A DNA stretch of 10,352 bases. Source: Acidothermaceae bacterium (lineage in GTDB: Bacteria; Actinomycetota; Actinomycetes; Acidothermales; Acidothermaceae). Of this stretch, positions 1-8,685 are shown piece after piece. Every line of letters starts with the position of its first letter. The first letter of the stretch is position 1. The stretch covers positions 1-10,352 of the forward strand of contig JAICLV010000086.1 in assembly GCA_025925185.1 (NCBI GenBank), read 5' to 3'. The notes beneath the pieces are model-generated. The model did no database searches, was not told the DNA's origin, and saw nothing but the letters and a program-made list of their open reading frames with translations. The position numbers and the translations under genes were made by a program.

Positions 1-357
1 GTGTTGCCCGCGCCGAACCGGCTGCGGCGACGTCCGGATTTCGCGGCGGTGGTCCGGAACGGCCGTCGAGTCGGCCGCGCCCGCCTCGTCGTCCATCTCG
101 AGATCTCGGAGGACGCGGGGCTCCGCGCGGGACTGCCCCGCGCGGGTTTCGTCGTCGGCCGCACCGTCGGTGACGCGGTGACCCGCAACCGGGTCAAGCG
201 CCGACTCCGCCACGTCGTCCGCGATCGGCTCGCCGACCTGCCGAGCGGCGCGCGGCTCGTGGTGCGGGCGCTGCCGGCGGCCGCCGCGGCGTCGTCCGCG
301 CAACTCACCGGCGACCTCGACTCCGCGCTCGCGCGGGCGAACCGGCGCGCGTCATGA
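1..357 (+). CDS. rnpA: Ribonuclease P protein component
   Basis: This is the basic protein subunit that binds the RNase P RNA and helps it cleave 5' leaders from pre-tRNAs. The 118-residue product is arginine-rich and has the family signature RNRVKRRLR at about residues 62-70, preceded by the [18 protein letters not shown] stretch that matches the conserved beta strand and RNR helix. An N-terminal RLRRRPDF segment is also typical. Length fits the family (about 110-130). A GTG at the first base of the window is a plausible start, but the ribosome binding site would lie outside, so the true start cannot be confirmed. The stop overlaps the next gene's ATG (ATGA), which suggests translational coupling to yidD. 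rpmH is the expected upstream neighbour, not visible here. Confidence 0.95.
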   Translation: MLPAPNRLRRRPDFAAVVRNGRRVGRARLVVHLEISEDAGLRAGLPRAGFVVGRTVGDAVTRNRVKRRLRHVVRDRLADLPSGARLVVRALPAAAAASSAQLTGDLDSALARANRRAS

Positions 358-689
358 CCGGCCGTCCGCGCGATCTTTCCGGCGGCGCCGCGAGCAGTTT
401 GCCGGCTCGAGTGCTGCTAGTTCCGATTGCCGGATATCGCCAGTTCGTCAGCCCGCTGCTTGGTCAGCGCTGCCGGTTCTATCCCAGCTGTAGCGCGTAC
501 ACCGCTGCGGCGATCGCGCGGCACGGCGCGCTGCGTGGGTCGTGGCTCGGGCTCCGCCGGATCGCCCGGTGCCACCCGTGGAACCCAGGTGGCGTCGACC
601 CCGTTCCGCCTGCGAAGCAATCTCGCCGGTCGGGCGCCCAACCCGACGGTGGCACTAACGCAGGAGTGGCAGGAGCGACCGGGTGCTGA
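354..689 (+). CDS. yidD: Membrane protein insertion efficiency factor YidD
   Basis: This is a small membrane-associated protein thought to assist YidC/Sec-dependent insertion of inner-membrane proteins. The 111-residue product carries the near-invariant family core: [20 protein letters not shown] at residues 29-48, then [18 protein letters not shown] and [14 protein letters not shown] ending near residue 85. The three conserved cysteines (C40, C46, C73) are present. Residues 1-20 and the polar tail after P86 are not conserved in the family. The ATG overlaps the rnpA stop and has no obvious Shine-Dalgarno motif, so translation is probably coupled to rnpA. Its 3' end overlaps the yidC start by 7 bp, placing both insertion factors in one transcript. 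Confidence 0.94.
   Translation: MTGRPRDLSGGAASSLPARVLLVPIAGYRQFVSPLLGQRCRFYPSCSAYTAAAIARHGALRGSWLGLRRIARCHPWNPGGVDPVPPAKQSRRSGAQPDGGTNAGVAGATGC
671..675 (+). promoter_or_regulatory. Ribosome binding site of yidC
   Basis: AGGAG lies 7 nt before the GTG at 683, inside the 3' end of yidD. It selects that GTG as the yidC start, although the start overlaps the yidD stop. A second AGGAG sits at 662-666 but is too far away to use for this start. Confidence 0.7.
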
Positions 690-1708
690 ACTGGCTGTAC
701 GACATCGTCACCAGGGTCGTCCTGGCGCTGCACAGTGTGCTCGCGCCGCTGTTCGGTGACAGCAGCGGCGTCACCTGGGGCCTGTCGGTCTTCTTCTTGA
801 CCATCCTCGTCCGCATTTTGCTGTTCCCGTTGTTCGTCAAGCAGATCAAGTCGCAACGAGCGATGTCCGAGCTGGCCCCGCGGATAAAAGAGCTGCAGAC
901 CAAGCACAAGAACGACCGGGAGCGGCTCGGCCAAGAGACGATGGCGCTCTACAAGGAGCACGGCGTCAACCCGCTGATGGGATGCCTGCCGCTGGTCGCG
1001 CAGGCGCCGGTCTTCTACGCGCTGTTCCACGTGCTGCGCTACATCTCCAACCACGGCGGCAGCGCGACGCCGTCGCCTGGTTTCAAGCCCGAGTACGGCT
1101 GGACGGTCGACCTGCTGCAAAGCGCCGGCCACGCGCACGTGTTCGGCGTGCCGCTGGCGCTCGGCTTCCGCACCGCCGACAAAGCGAGCCTTTTCGAGGC
1201 AAGCGCCACCACCGTCAAGGTCGTCACGGTCATCGCCATCATCGTCATGGCCTCGACCACGTTCTTGACGCAGCGGCAACTGATGGCGCGAAACGCGAAG
1301 TCCGGCAACCCGATGGCGTCGCAGCAAAAGATGCTGCTGTACGTCCTGCCGCCACTGTTCGCGCTGTTCGGCCTGAACTTCCAGATGGGCGTGCTCATCT
1401 ACTGGGTGACGAGCAACGTGTGGTCGCTCGGTCAGCAGCACTTCGTCATCAAGGCGATGCCGATCGTGCAAGGCGGGGCCGCTGGCGGCGCGGCTGGCGG
1501 CGGCGCCGGTGGTGGTGGCGGGTCCGGTGGTGGTTCCAGTGGCGGGCCGGGTGGCGGCGGAGTGCTGAGCGGGCTCGGCAAGCGCGCGAAGAAGGAGCCT
1601 CCACCACCGCCTCCTCCGCCGGTCGTCATCCGTCGTCAGCAGTCGACCCGGCCGCCTAAGAGCAAGCGCGACGGTAGACGGCCGCAACGGCCCGGCAGTC
1701 CGCGTTAA
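683..1708 (+). CDS. yidC: Membrane protein insertase YidC (Oxa1 family)
   Basis: This insertase catalyses lateral entry of membrane proteins into the plasma membrane, alone or with Sec. The 341-residue protein has the short actinobacterial layout, with no large periplasmic domain. A hydrophobic segment at about 31-52 contains the groove arginine (R44 in LVRILLFPL). A charged cytoplasmic hairpin (about 53-92) precedes a second hydrophobic stretch with [20 protein letters not shown] (96-115). Further membrane segments lie at about 177-195 and 218-248. The C-terminal tail is unusual: a glycine-rich linker (about 264-293), KRAKK, eight consecutive prolines (306-313), then a strongly basic end. 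Basic tails in this family contact ribosomes; the Gly/Pro arrangement is my observation and its role is unknown. The GTG start is supported by AGGAG 7 nt upstream. Confidence 0.95.
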   Translation: MLNWLYDIVTRVVLALHSVLAPLFGDSSGVTWGLSVFFLTILVRILLFPLFVKQIKSQRAMSELAPRIKELQTKHKNDRERLGQETMALYKEHGVNPLMGCLPLVAQAPVFYALFHVLRYISNHGGSATPSPGFKPEYGWTVDLLQSAGHAHVFGVPLALGFRTADKASLFEASATTVKVVTVIAIIVMASTTFLTQRQLMARNAKSGNPMASQQKMLLYVLPPLFALFGLNFQMGVLIYWVTSNVWSLGQQHFVIKAMPIVQGGAAGGAAGGGAGGGGGSGGGSSGGPGGGGVLSGLGKRAKKEPPPPPPPPVVIRRQQSTRPPKSKRDGRRPQRPGSPR

Positions 1709-1798
1709 CCGACGCCCCCGGACGCGGTGAGGTCCGCGGCCGCGGCCGGCGTCACGTGTGATGAGTTTTGGATCGAGTTACCTACGGGAGGCCCCACG
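1709..1798 (+). other. yidC-jag intergenic gap
   Basis: These 90 bp hold a 12-bp GC palindrome (1734-1745, CCGCGGCCGCGG) and the jag ribosome binding site. An in-frame GTG at 1727 would extend jag by 24 residues, but it lacks a binding site. I see no convincing terminator or promoter. Confidence 0.5.
1786..1791 (+). promoter_or_regulatory. Ribosome binding site that sets the jag start
   Basis: GGGAGG is followed after 7 nt (CCCCACG) by GTG at 1799. This is much better than anything upstream of the alternative GTG at 1727, so it fixes the shorter protein. Confidence 0.8.
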
Positions 1799-2617
1799 GT
1801 GGCAAGCGCGACCGACGACCCCATCGACTCCGTTTCCGACGACCGCGTTTCCGACGACCGCGTTTCCGACGACGTTTCGGCGGAGCCCGGCCTGGAAGAC
1901 CCGGCCGCGAGCGGCCCCGAGGTCACCGAAGGCGGTGCCGACGACCTCGGCGACGCCGGTGGCGACGCCGGTTCGGACGACGCACCACGCGGCGCGGACC
2001 TGCTCGAGCGCGAGGGCGAGGCGGCCGCCGACTACCTCGAGGGCCTGCTCGACATCATCGACGTCGACGGCGACATCGACATGGACGTCGACGGCGACCG
2101 CGCCGTTGTCGCGGTGATCGGTGAGCATCTGCGCCACCTCGTCGGCCAGGGCGGTTCCGTGCTCGACGCGCTCCAAGAGCTGACCCGGCTCGCCGTGGCG
2201 CGCGAGACTGGCGCGCGCAGTCGGTTGATGCTCGACATCGCCGGCTACCGCGCGCGGCGACGCGCGGAGTTGGCGAAGACCGGAACCCAGGCGGCCGCGA
2301 AGGCGGCGTCCACCGGCGAGCCGGTCGCGCTGAACCCGATGTCTGCGTTCGAGCGCAAGGTCGTGCACGACGCCGTGGCCGCCGCCGGTCTGCGCAGCGA
2401 GTCCGAGGGCGTCGAGCCGGAGCGCTACGTCGTCGTGCTGCCGACCCGGCGCGACGGCGCCGACGAGGGCGTCAGCTCAAACGGCAGCGCAGGCGCTGGC
2501 AGTGCGGATGCTGACACGGATGCTGACACGGATGCTGACGCGGGTTCCGACGCGGGTTCCGACGCGGGGGTCGAGGCGACCGCGCCCGACGAGGTCCAGA
2601 CGCCCGCAGGCGAGTAA
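1799..2617 (+). CDS. jag: KH-R3H single-stranded nucleic acid-binding protein Jag/KhpB
   Basis: This is an RNA-binding protein of the KhpB/Jag (SpoIIIJ-associated) family, habitually encoded after yidC and implicated in RNA chaperoning and, in some Gram-positives, cell elongation and division. The 272-residue product has a KH-like domain (about 76-148) with a GQGG loop (116-119) in LVGQGGSVLDALQEL, and an R3H domain (about 150-213) with the R186-xxx-H190 pair in FERKVVH. The Firmicute Jag_N domain is absent, as is usual in actinobacteria. Both ends are acidic, low-complexity and built from DNA tandem repeats: VSDDR units at residues 12-25 and DADT/GSDA units at about 237-256. A GTG start at 1799 follows a strong GGGAGG; the upstream GTG at 1727 is less likely. 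Confidence 0.9.
   Translation: MASATDDPIDSVSDDRVSDDRVSDDVSAEPGLEDPAASGPEVTEGGADDLGDAGGDAGSDDAPRGADLLEREGEAAADYLEGLLDIIDVDGDIDMDVDGDRAVVAVIGEHLRHLVGQGGSVLDALQELTRLAVARETGARSRLMLDIAGYRARRRAELAKTGTQAAAKAASTGEPVALNPMSAFERKVVHDAVAAAGLRSESEGVEPERYVVVLPTRRDGADEGVSSNGSAGAGSADADTDADTDADAGSDAGSDAGVEATAPDEVQTPAGE
1831..1875 (+). repeat. 15-bp tandem repeat, three copies, in jag
   Basis: The unit CGTTTCCGACGACCG is present twice exactly (1831-1845, 1846-1860) and a third time with the last two bases changed (1861-1875). It is in frame and encodes repeated VSDDR in the acidic N-terminal tail of Jag. Confidence 0.9.
2507..2566 (+). repeat. 12-bp tandem repeats, five units, in jag
   Basis: Two exact GATGCTGACACG units (2507-2530) are followed by the variant GATGCTGACGCG (2531-2542) and two GGTTCCGACGCG units (2543-2566). 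All stay in frame and encode an alternating Asp/Ala/Thr/Ser/Gly acidic tail. Confidence 0.9.
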
Positions 2618-3394
<777 letters not shown>

Positions 3395-3410
3395 GCTGAC
3401 GTGCCCACAC

Positions 3411-3441
3411 GGCGTGACGGACGGCGGCGTGAACGGACGGC
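3411..3441 (+). repeat. Abutting imperfect direct repeat upstream of parA
   Basis: GGCGTGACGGACGGC (3411-3425) is followed immediately by GGCGTGAACGGACGGC (3426-3441), differing by one inserted A. It lies in the 85-bp rsmG-parA gap, 39 bp before the parA ATG, where a promoter or 5' leader would be expected. No function is known to me. Confidence 0.75.
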
Positions 3442-3465
3442 GGAAGGTGCGGCGGTGCCAGGGAT

Positions 3466-3471
3466 GGGAGG
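3466..3471 (+). promoter_or_regulatory. Ribosome binding site that sets the parA start
   Basis: GGGAGG is followed after 8 nt by ATG at 3480. The reading frame stays open upstream to 3282, inside rsmG, but no upstream start has comparable support. Confidence 0.8.
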
Positions 3472-3479
3472 ACGAACCA

Positions 3480-4477
<998 letters not shown>

Positions 4478-4484
<7 letters not shown>

Positions 4485-5548
4485 ACACCCGTCGCGGCGG
4501 ACTCGGACGGGGTCTCGGCGCGCTGATTCCGACCGCGCCTACCCGGCCAGCGACGCCGACACCGAGCGGGTCACCCGCCGACACCGCAGAAACGCCGGAT
4601 GCCCGGGGGGCCGGCAGGTCGGCGGCGGCCGCCACCGCGTCGTCCGGCTTCTCGGCCGATCACCGCACCGGCCGCGGCGGCGGCCTCGCGGCGGCCGAGA
4701 TGGTCCCGGTGCCTGGCGCCCGCTTCGCCGAGCTCGCGGTGCGCGACATCCGCCCCAACCCGAAGCAGCCCCGACAGGTCTTCGACGAGGCGGCGCTCAC
4801 CGAACTCGCGCACTCGCTGCGCGAGGTGGGGTTCTTGCAGCCGGTCGTCGTCCGCGAGGTGGACGGGTCGGATGCACCGGCCTACGAGCTGGTCATGGGT
4901 GAGCGGCGCTGGCGCGCGGCGCAGCAGGCCGGGCTCGAGCGCATCCCGGCGATCGTGCGCGACACAAGTGACGACGTGCTGTTGCGCGACGCGTTGCTGG
5001 AGAACCTCCACCGCGAGCAGCTGAACCCGCTCGAAGAAGGCGCCGCTTACGCGCAGCTGCTCGAGGAGTTCGGGGTCACCCACGACGAGCTCGCTAAGCG
5101 CATCGGGCGGTCGCGCTCCCAGGTGACGAACACGATCCGACTGCTGAACCTGCCGGCCACCGTGCAGCGCAAGGTGGCCGCCGGCGTGCTGTCGGCCGGC
5201 CATGCCCGCGCGCTGCTCGGCCTCGACGACGCCGAGGCCCAGGAGCGCCTGGCGCAGCGCATCGTCGCGGAGGGCTTGTCGGTGCGCGCTGTCGAGGAGC
5301 TGGTCGCGGTCGGCGACGACGGCGCGCCGCGCAAGCGCGCCGCCCGGCCGGCCCGGCACCACGCGCCCGCGCTCGACGATCTGGCGGCCGGCCTGTCCGA
5401 CCAGTTTGAGACCCGTGTCAAAGTCGAAATTGGCCGCAGCAAAGGGAAAATCACGATCGAGTTCGCGTCGATCGACGACTTGGAGCGAATCGTCGCGACG
5501 ATGGCGCCGGAGCTGTCACCGAAGGCGCGGGCCGCTGCCGGAGGCTGA
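4478..5548 (+). CDS. parB: Chromosome partitioning protein ParB (Spo0J family)
   Basis: ParB binds parS, uses CTP to form a sliding clamp, and stimulates ParA ATPase. The 356-residue product begins with an [13 protein letters not shown] motif (6-18), the usual ParA-interacting end. A low-complexity Ala/Pro/Gly linker runs to about residue 80. The ParB/Srx CTPase domain follows, with [10 protein letters not shown] (94-103), GFLQPVVVR (118-126), the [12 protein letters not shown] box (141-152) and [17 protein letters not shown] (175-191). The helix-turn-helix that reads parS spans about 203-226, with [15 protein letters not shown] at its end. The dimerisation domain is near 298-346. AGGAAGG at 4465-4471 lies 6 nt before the ATG, supporting this start within the 7-bp overlap with parA. 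Five basic or alanine-rich residues end the protein 20 bp before the convergent ddl gene. Confidence 0.97.
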
Positions 5549-5568
5549 GCCACCCACCGATCGCGACG

Positions 5569-6543
5569 TCAGGCTGGCGCGCCCGGCGCGGACATGCCGC
5601 GCGTGGCCGCGTGCTGTAGCAGGTCGCGACAAAGGGCGCCGAGGTCGATGCCGGCGGCCGCCGCAGCGAGCGGCAGCAGGCTGGTGGCGGTCATGCCGGG
5701 TGAAACGTTGGTCTCGAGATACTCGACGACACCGTCGGCGGTGACGACCACGTCGGTGCGCGACAGGTCGCGAAGTCCGAGCGCGCGATGCGCGGTGACC
5801 GCGATGTCGGCCACGGCGGCCGCAACATCGGATTGGAGCCGCGCCGGGGTGTGGTACTCGGTCATCCCGGCGGTGTACCGGGCGGCGTAGTCGAACGACC
5901 CGCTGACCGGCGCGATCTCGACCGCGGGCAACGCGACCGGACCGTCGCCGGTGTCGACGACGCTGACGGCGAGCTCGGTGCCGGCGACATGCCGCTCGAG
6001 CAGCGCGACGCTGTCGTAGGAGTAGCAACCGACCATCGCCTGCGGTAGTTCGGCGGCGTCGCGCACGACGGAGACGCCGAGTGCCGAGCCGCCGCGGGCA
6101 GGCTTCACGACGAGCGGCAGCCCGAGCCGTCCGACGACACGGTCGAGCAGCACCGGCCCGCCGAGGTCGCGAAACGCCGCGTGCTGCAGCGCGACCGACG
6201 CCGGAGTGCGGATGCCCGCCCGCGACACGATCGCCTTCGCCGCGGGCTTGTCGAACGCCAGCCGGGCGGCCGCGCCGGTGGCGCCGACATACGGAACGCC
6301 GCTGAGGTCGAGCGCGTCGCGCAGCGCGCCGTCCTCGCCTTCGACGCCGTGGACGGCGATGAAGACCGCGGCCGGTGGTTCGTTGACGAGTCGGGGCAGC
6401 AGGTGCGCGTCGACGTCGACGAGTTCGACGTCGACGCCGAGGTTGCGCAGCGCGTCAGCGACACGTCGCCCGGACGCGAGCGAGACCTCGCGCTCGAACG
6501 ACATGCCGCCGGCGAGGACTAGGACATGACCTAAATCGCTCAC
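5569..6543 (-). CDS. ddl: D-alanine--D-alanine ligase (DdlB type, ATP-grasp)
   Basis: This enzyme joins two D-alanines with ATP, making the dipeptide added to UDP-MurNAc-tripeptide in the cytoplasm. The 324-residue product aligns by eye with E. coli DdlB over its full length. AGGMSFEREVSLASG (11-25) carries E17 (E15 in DdlB), IAVHGVEGEDG (62-72) the nucleotide/substrate loop, and VVKPARGGSALGVS (145-158) K147 and S153 (S150). Y223 replaces Y216; SRTDV gives R262 (R255) and metal ligand D264; YLETNVSPGMT gives E277 and N279. The E17-S153-Y223 triad indicates D-Ala as second substrate rather than D-lactate. DdlB K215 is R222 here. The GTG start overlaps the aminotransferase stop (GTGA, 4 bp), implying coupling. 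The genome may carry another ddl elsewhere, so paralog status is open. Confidence 0.92.
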   Translation of the reverse strand: MSDLGHVLVLAGGMSFEREVSLASGRRVADALRNLGVDVELVDVDAHLLPRLVNEPPAAVFIAVHGVEGEDGALRDALDLSGVPYVGATGAAARLAFDKPAAKAIVSRAGIRTPASVALQHAAFRDLGGPVLLDRVVGRLGLPLVVKPARGGSALGVSVVRDAAELPQAMVGCYSYDSVALLERHVAGTELAVSVVDTGDGPVALPAVEIAPVSGSFDYAARYTAGMTEYHTPARLQSDVAAAVADIAVTAHRALGLRDLSRTDVVVTADGVVEYLETNVSPGMTATSLLPLAAAAAGIDLGALCRDLLQHAATRGMSAPGAPA

Positions 6544-7802
6544 GGGTTTGGTGCTCCTGCCCCGAAGGTCGAGACGATGTCGAGCTCATCGTCGAGCACC
6601 GCGGCGAGTCGCCGCACGCCCTCGCGCACCCGGTCAGGATCGGGCAGACTGTACGAAAGCCGGAGGTTTCGCCTGCCCTGTCCGTCGGCGTAAAAGCCGG
6701 TGCCCGGCACATACGCGACCCGGCCTTGGATCGCGCGCGGCAGCATCGCCTTGGCGTCGACGCCTTCGGGAAGCGTGACCCAGACGTAGAAGCCGCCGGC
6801 CGGGTGAGTCCACGACGAGCCGGGCGGGAACGACGCGGCGAGCGCGTCGAGGCAGGCGTCGCGACGGGCGCGATACAACTCGCGGTAGACCTTGACCTGC
6901 TCTTGCCACGGGTGGTGCGCGAGGAACTCCGCGACCACGAACTGCGACAGCGCGACCGGGCACAGCGTCGTTGCCTCGCTGGCCATCACCAGCTTCTCCT
7001 TGACGCCGGGCGGCGCCACCGCCCAGCCGACCCGCACGCCCGACGCGAACGTCTTCGAGAACGACCCGAGGTAGATCACGCCCTCGCTGACCCGCGCGCG
7101 CAGCGCTGGCAGCGGCGGCCCGTCGAAGCCGAGCAGCCCGTACGGGTTGTCCTCGAGGATCAGCAGGCCGGCCTCGGCGCAGATCGCGATGATCTCGTCG
7201 CGGCGCTCCTCGGCGAGGGTGATTCCCGCCGGGTTGTGGTAGTTCGGCACGGTGTAGAGGAACTTCGCGCGCCGTCCGGACGACGTAACCTGCGCGATCG
7301 CCTCTTGCAGCGCCGCCGGCACCAGCCCTGCGTCGTCCATCGTCACGTGGACGACCTCGGCCTGGTACTGGGCGAACGTGCCGAGCGCTCCGACGTACGA
7401 GGGCGCCTCCGCGATCACCACGTCGCCGGGGTCGAGGAAGATGCGGGACACGACGTCCAAGGCTTGCTGCGACCCGACCGTGACGACGACGTCGTCGGGG
7501 GAGGCGGAGATGCCTTCAAGCGCCATCACGCCGCAGATGAGCTCGCGCAGCCGGGGGTCACCCTGCCCGCCCATGTATTGCAACGCTTGGGCGCCGCGCT
7601 CGGCGATGAGCTTTGCGGTCATCTCGGCGATGCTGTCGAGCGGCAGCGCGCTCACGAACGGCGAGCCGCCGCCCATGCTGATGATCTCGGGCCGGTTTGC
7701 CACTGCGAAAAGTGCTCGAATCTCGGACGTCGTCATGCCGTGCGTGCGCTCGGCGTAGCGGTCAACGTAAGGATCGAGGCGCGATCCGCCCGAGATCTCC
7801 AC
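6540..7802 (-). CDS. PLP-dependent aminotransferase, class I/II (fold type I)
   Basis: This is a fold-type I aminotransferase of the group containing 2-aminoadipate/KAT-like enzymes (LysN-like) and the catalytic half of MocR regulators, but without a winged-helix domain. In the 420-residue product, QYMGGQGDPRLRELI (75-89) and the phosphate-loop TVGSQQALD (108-116) are followed by APSYVGAL (133-140). VPNYHNPAG (185-193) carries the ring-stacking/O3' asparagine N190, LEDNPYG (216-222) the pyridine-N aspartate D218 and Y221, SFSKTFASGVRVGW (247-260) the Schiff-base lysine K250, and NLRLSYSLPD (379-388) the carboxylate arginine R381. AGGAGG at 7811-7816 lies 8 nt before the GTG start. Substrate cannot be read from sequence. 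Coupling to ddl hints at an amino-acid supply role, which is inference; D-amino-acid transaminases themselves are fold type IV. Confidence 0.9.
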   Translation of the reverse strand: MEISGGSRLDPYVDRYAERTHGMTTSEIRALFAVANRPEIISMGGGSPFVSALPLDSIAEMTAKLIAERGAQALQYMGGQGDPRLRELICGVMALEGISASPDDVVVTVGSQQALDVVSRIFLDPGDVVIAEAPSYVGALGTFAQYQAEVVHVTMDDAGLVPAALQEAIAQVTSSGRRAKFLYTVPNYHNPAGITLAEERRDEIIAICAEAGLLILEDNPYGLLGFDGPPLPALRARVSEGVIYLGSFSKTFASGVRVGWAVAPPGVKEKLVMASEATTLCPVALSQFVVAEFLAHHPWQEQVKVYRELYRARRDACLDALAASFPPGSSWTHPAGGFYVWVTLPEGVDAKAMLPRAIQGRVAYVPGTGFYADGQGRRNLRLSYSLPDPDRVREGVRRLAAVLDDELDIVSTFGAGAPNP

Positions 7803-8012
7803 CGCAGTAACCTCCTGGCCGCCGACACTGCGAATGGCCGGCAGCGGTTCGATGAGACCATCAGGCTACCGGCAGCGCCGGGCGCGGGCCTCGCCATTAC
7901 CTTTCGGCCGGTCGCCGTCCGGTCACCAGCCCGCGGTAAAAGAAATTACGATGGTTCGCGAACTCCGAGCTGCGCTCTAGTCGGGCTCCGCGGTGGCGTG
8001 TTGGAGGCGACC
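7803..8012. promoter_or_regulatory. Divergent intergenic region between aminotransferase and GNAT genes
   Basis: These 210 bp must hold the promoters for both divergent genes. The most AT-rich patch is 7936-7952 (GTAAAAGAAATTACGAT). It contains short inverted arms GTAA/TTAC separated by 6 nt and a possible -10-like TACGAT (7947-7952) for the + strand, with no good -35. CCGGCAGCG occurs twice, near 7837 and 7870. No firm promoter or operator call is possible. Confidence 0.4.
8003..8007 (+). promoter_or_regulatory. Ribosome binding site of the GNAT gene
   Basis: GGAGG lies 5 nt before ATG 8013. It identifies the real start within an open frame that otherwise runs far upstream, antisense to the aminotransferase gene. 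Confidence 0.75.
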
Positions 8013-8630
8013 ATGTCGCGACGTGTCGTCAGCTTCACCCTCGACAACCTCGACGACCTTCCTGGCCGCTGCCGCAAATGCGTCTTCTGGGAGCTCGACC
8101 CGGTCAGCGGCGAACGCGCGCGAGAGGCGGGCGACCCAGCTCTGGAGAAAGAGGCGTGGGTCTCGGCGATGCTGTTGGAGTGGGGCAGCTGCGGGAAACT
8201 GATTCAGGTCGACGGAGTCACGGCCGGCTACGTCTTGTACGCGCCACCGGCCTATGTGCCGCGGTCGGTGGCGTTTCCGACCAGCCCGGCCAGCCCCGAC
8301 GCAGCGCTGCTGATGACCGCGCACGTCTTGCCCGAGTTCACCGGCGCCGGCCTGGGCCGGATGTTGTTGCAGGCGGCCGCCAAAGACCTCACCCGTCGCG
8401 GCGTGAAGGCGATCGAGGCGTTCGGCGACAGCAAGTGGACGACGCCAGCGTGCATGCTGCCGACGGATTTCCTTCTGTCATTGGGATTCAAGACGGTGCG
8501 CGCGCATCCGAGGCATCCTCGGCTGCGACTCGACCTCAAGACCGTGCTGTCGTGGAAAGAAGACGTCGAAGGCGCCATCGAGCGGCTGCTCGGTTCTGTG
8601 ACGCCGGAGGGCGCGCTCAGGCCGGTCTGA
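8013..8630 (+). CDS. GNAT-family N-acetyltransferase-like protein with N-terminal CxxC
   Basis: The 205-residue product has a GNAT acetyl-CoA fold. Motif A is seen in LLMTAHVLPEFTGAGLGRML (99-118), where TGAGLG corresponds to the pyrophosphate-binding Q/RxxGxG/A loop, followed by the helix AAAKDLTRRG. GYVLYAPPAYVPR (72-84) would be the preceding strand, and FLLSLGFKTVRAHPRHPRLRLDL (153-175) the C-terminal strands with the usual LGF. The N-terminus is distinctive: LPGRCRKCVFWELDP (16-30) contains C20-xx-C23. A further cysteine, C60, lies in EWGSCGK. Related proteins of unknown substrate occur beside parB in other actinobacteria (general recollection). It could acetylate a protein or small molecule, or be a non-catalytic acyl-CoA sensor. 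The gene is monocistronic, divergent from the aminotransferase, and ends 54 bp from the convergent cwlM-like gene. Confidence 0.85.
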   Translation: MSRRVVSFTLDNLDDLPGRCRKCVFWELDPVSGERAREAGDPALEKEAWVSAMLLEWGSCGKLIQVDGVTAGYVLYAPPAYVPRSVAFPTSPASPDAALLMTAHVLPEFTGAGLGRMLLQAAAKDLTRRGVKAIEAFGDSKWTTPACMLPTDFLLSLGFKTVRAHPRHPRLRLDLKTVLSWKEDVEGAIERLLGSVTPEGALRPV

Positions 8631-8640
8631 CGCCTGTTGG

Positions 8641-8670
8641 CCGGTGCCAGCCGGTGCCAGCCGGTGCCAG
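8641..8670 (+). repeat. Perfect 10-bp tandem repeat, three copies
   Basis: CCGGTGCCAG is repeated three times without error in the 54-bp convergent gap between the GNAT gene (stop 8630) and the cwlM-like gene (stop 8685). It is non-coding. The period is close to one DNA helical turn. It cannot fold on itself well, because the arms are direct repeats. Confidence 0.95.
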
Positions 8671-8673
8671 CGG

Positions 8674-8685
8674 GCGACCGGTCGC
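8674..8685. other. 12-bp perfect palindrome at the cwlM-like gene stop
   Basis: GCGACCGGTCGC reads the same on both strands. It begins four bases after the 10-bp tandem repeats and runs into the stop codon of the - strand gene. It could be a protein site or a short hairpin in either transcript. There is no T-run, so it is not a classical terminator. Confidence 0.55.

Noticed and set aside
479..1687. A 402-codon - strand open frame opposite yidD and yidC
   Set aside because: It is Arg/His/Gln-rich with no recognisable domain, and lies entirely opposite clearly conserved genes; long antisense frames are expected at this GC content.
1751..1766. Possible third parS around the CACGTG at 1753-1758
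   Set aside because: Only about 9 of the 14 core positions match and the palindrome breaks outside TCACGTG. The other CACGTG hexamers near 1028 and 7345 also lack the flanks.
1721..1775. Terminator-like GC palindrome with a downstream TTTT between yidC and jag
   Set aside because: The four Ts are more than 10 nt from any reasonable stem and the palindrome has no loop; jag is normally cotranscribed with yidC.
6726..8012. Upstream extension of the GNAT frame, antisense to the aminotransferase
   Set aside because: The sequence is Arg/Asp/Val-rich shadow translation. The GGAGG-supported ATG at 8013 and the start of recognisable sequence mark the real gene.
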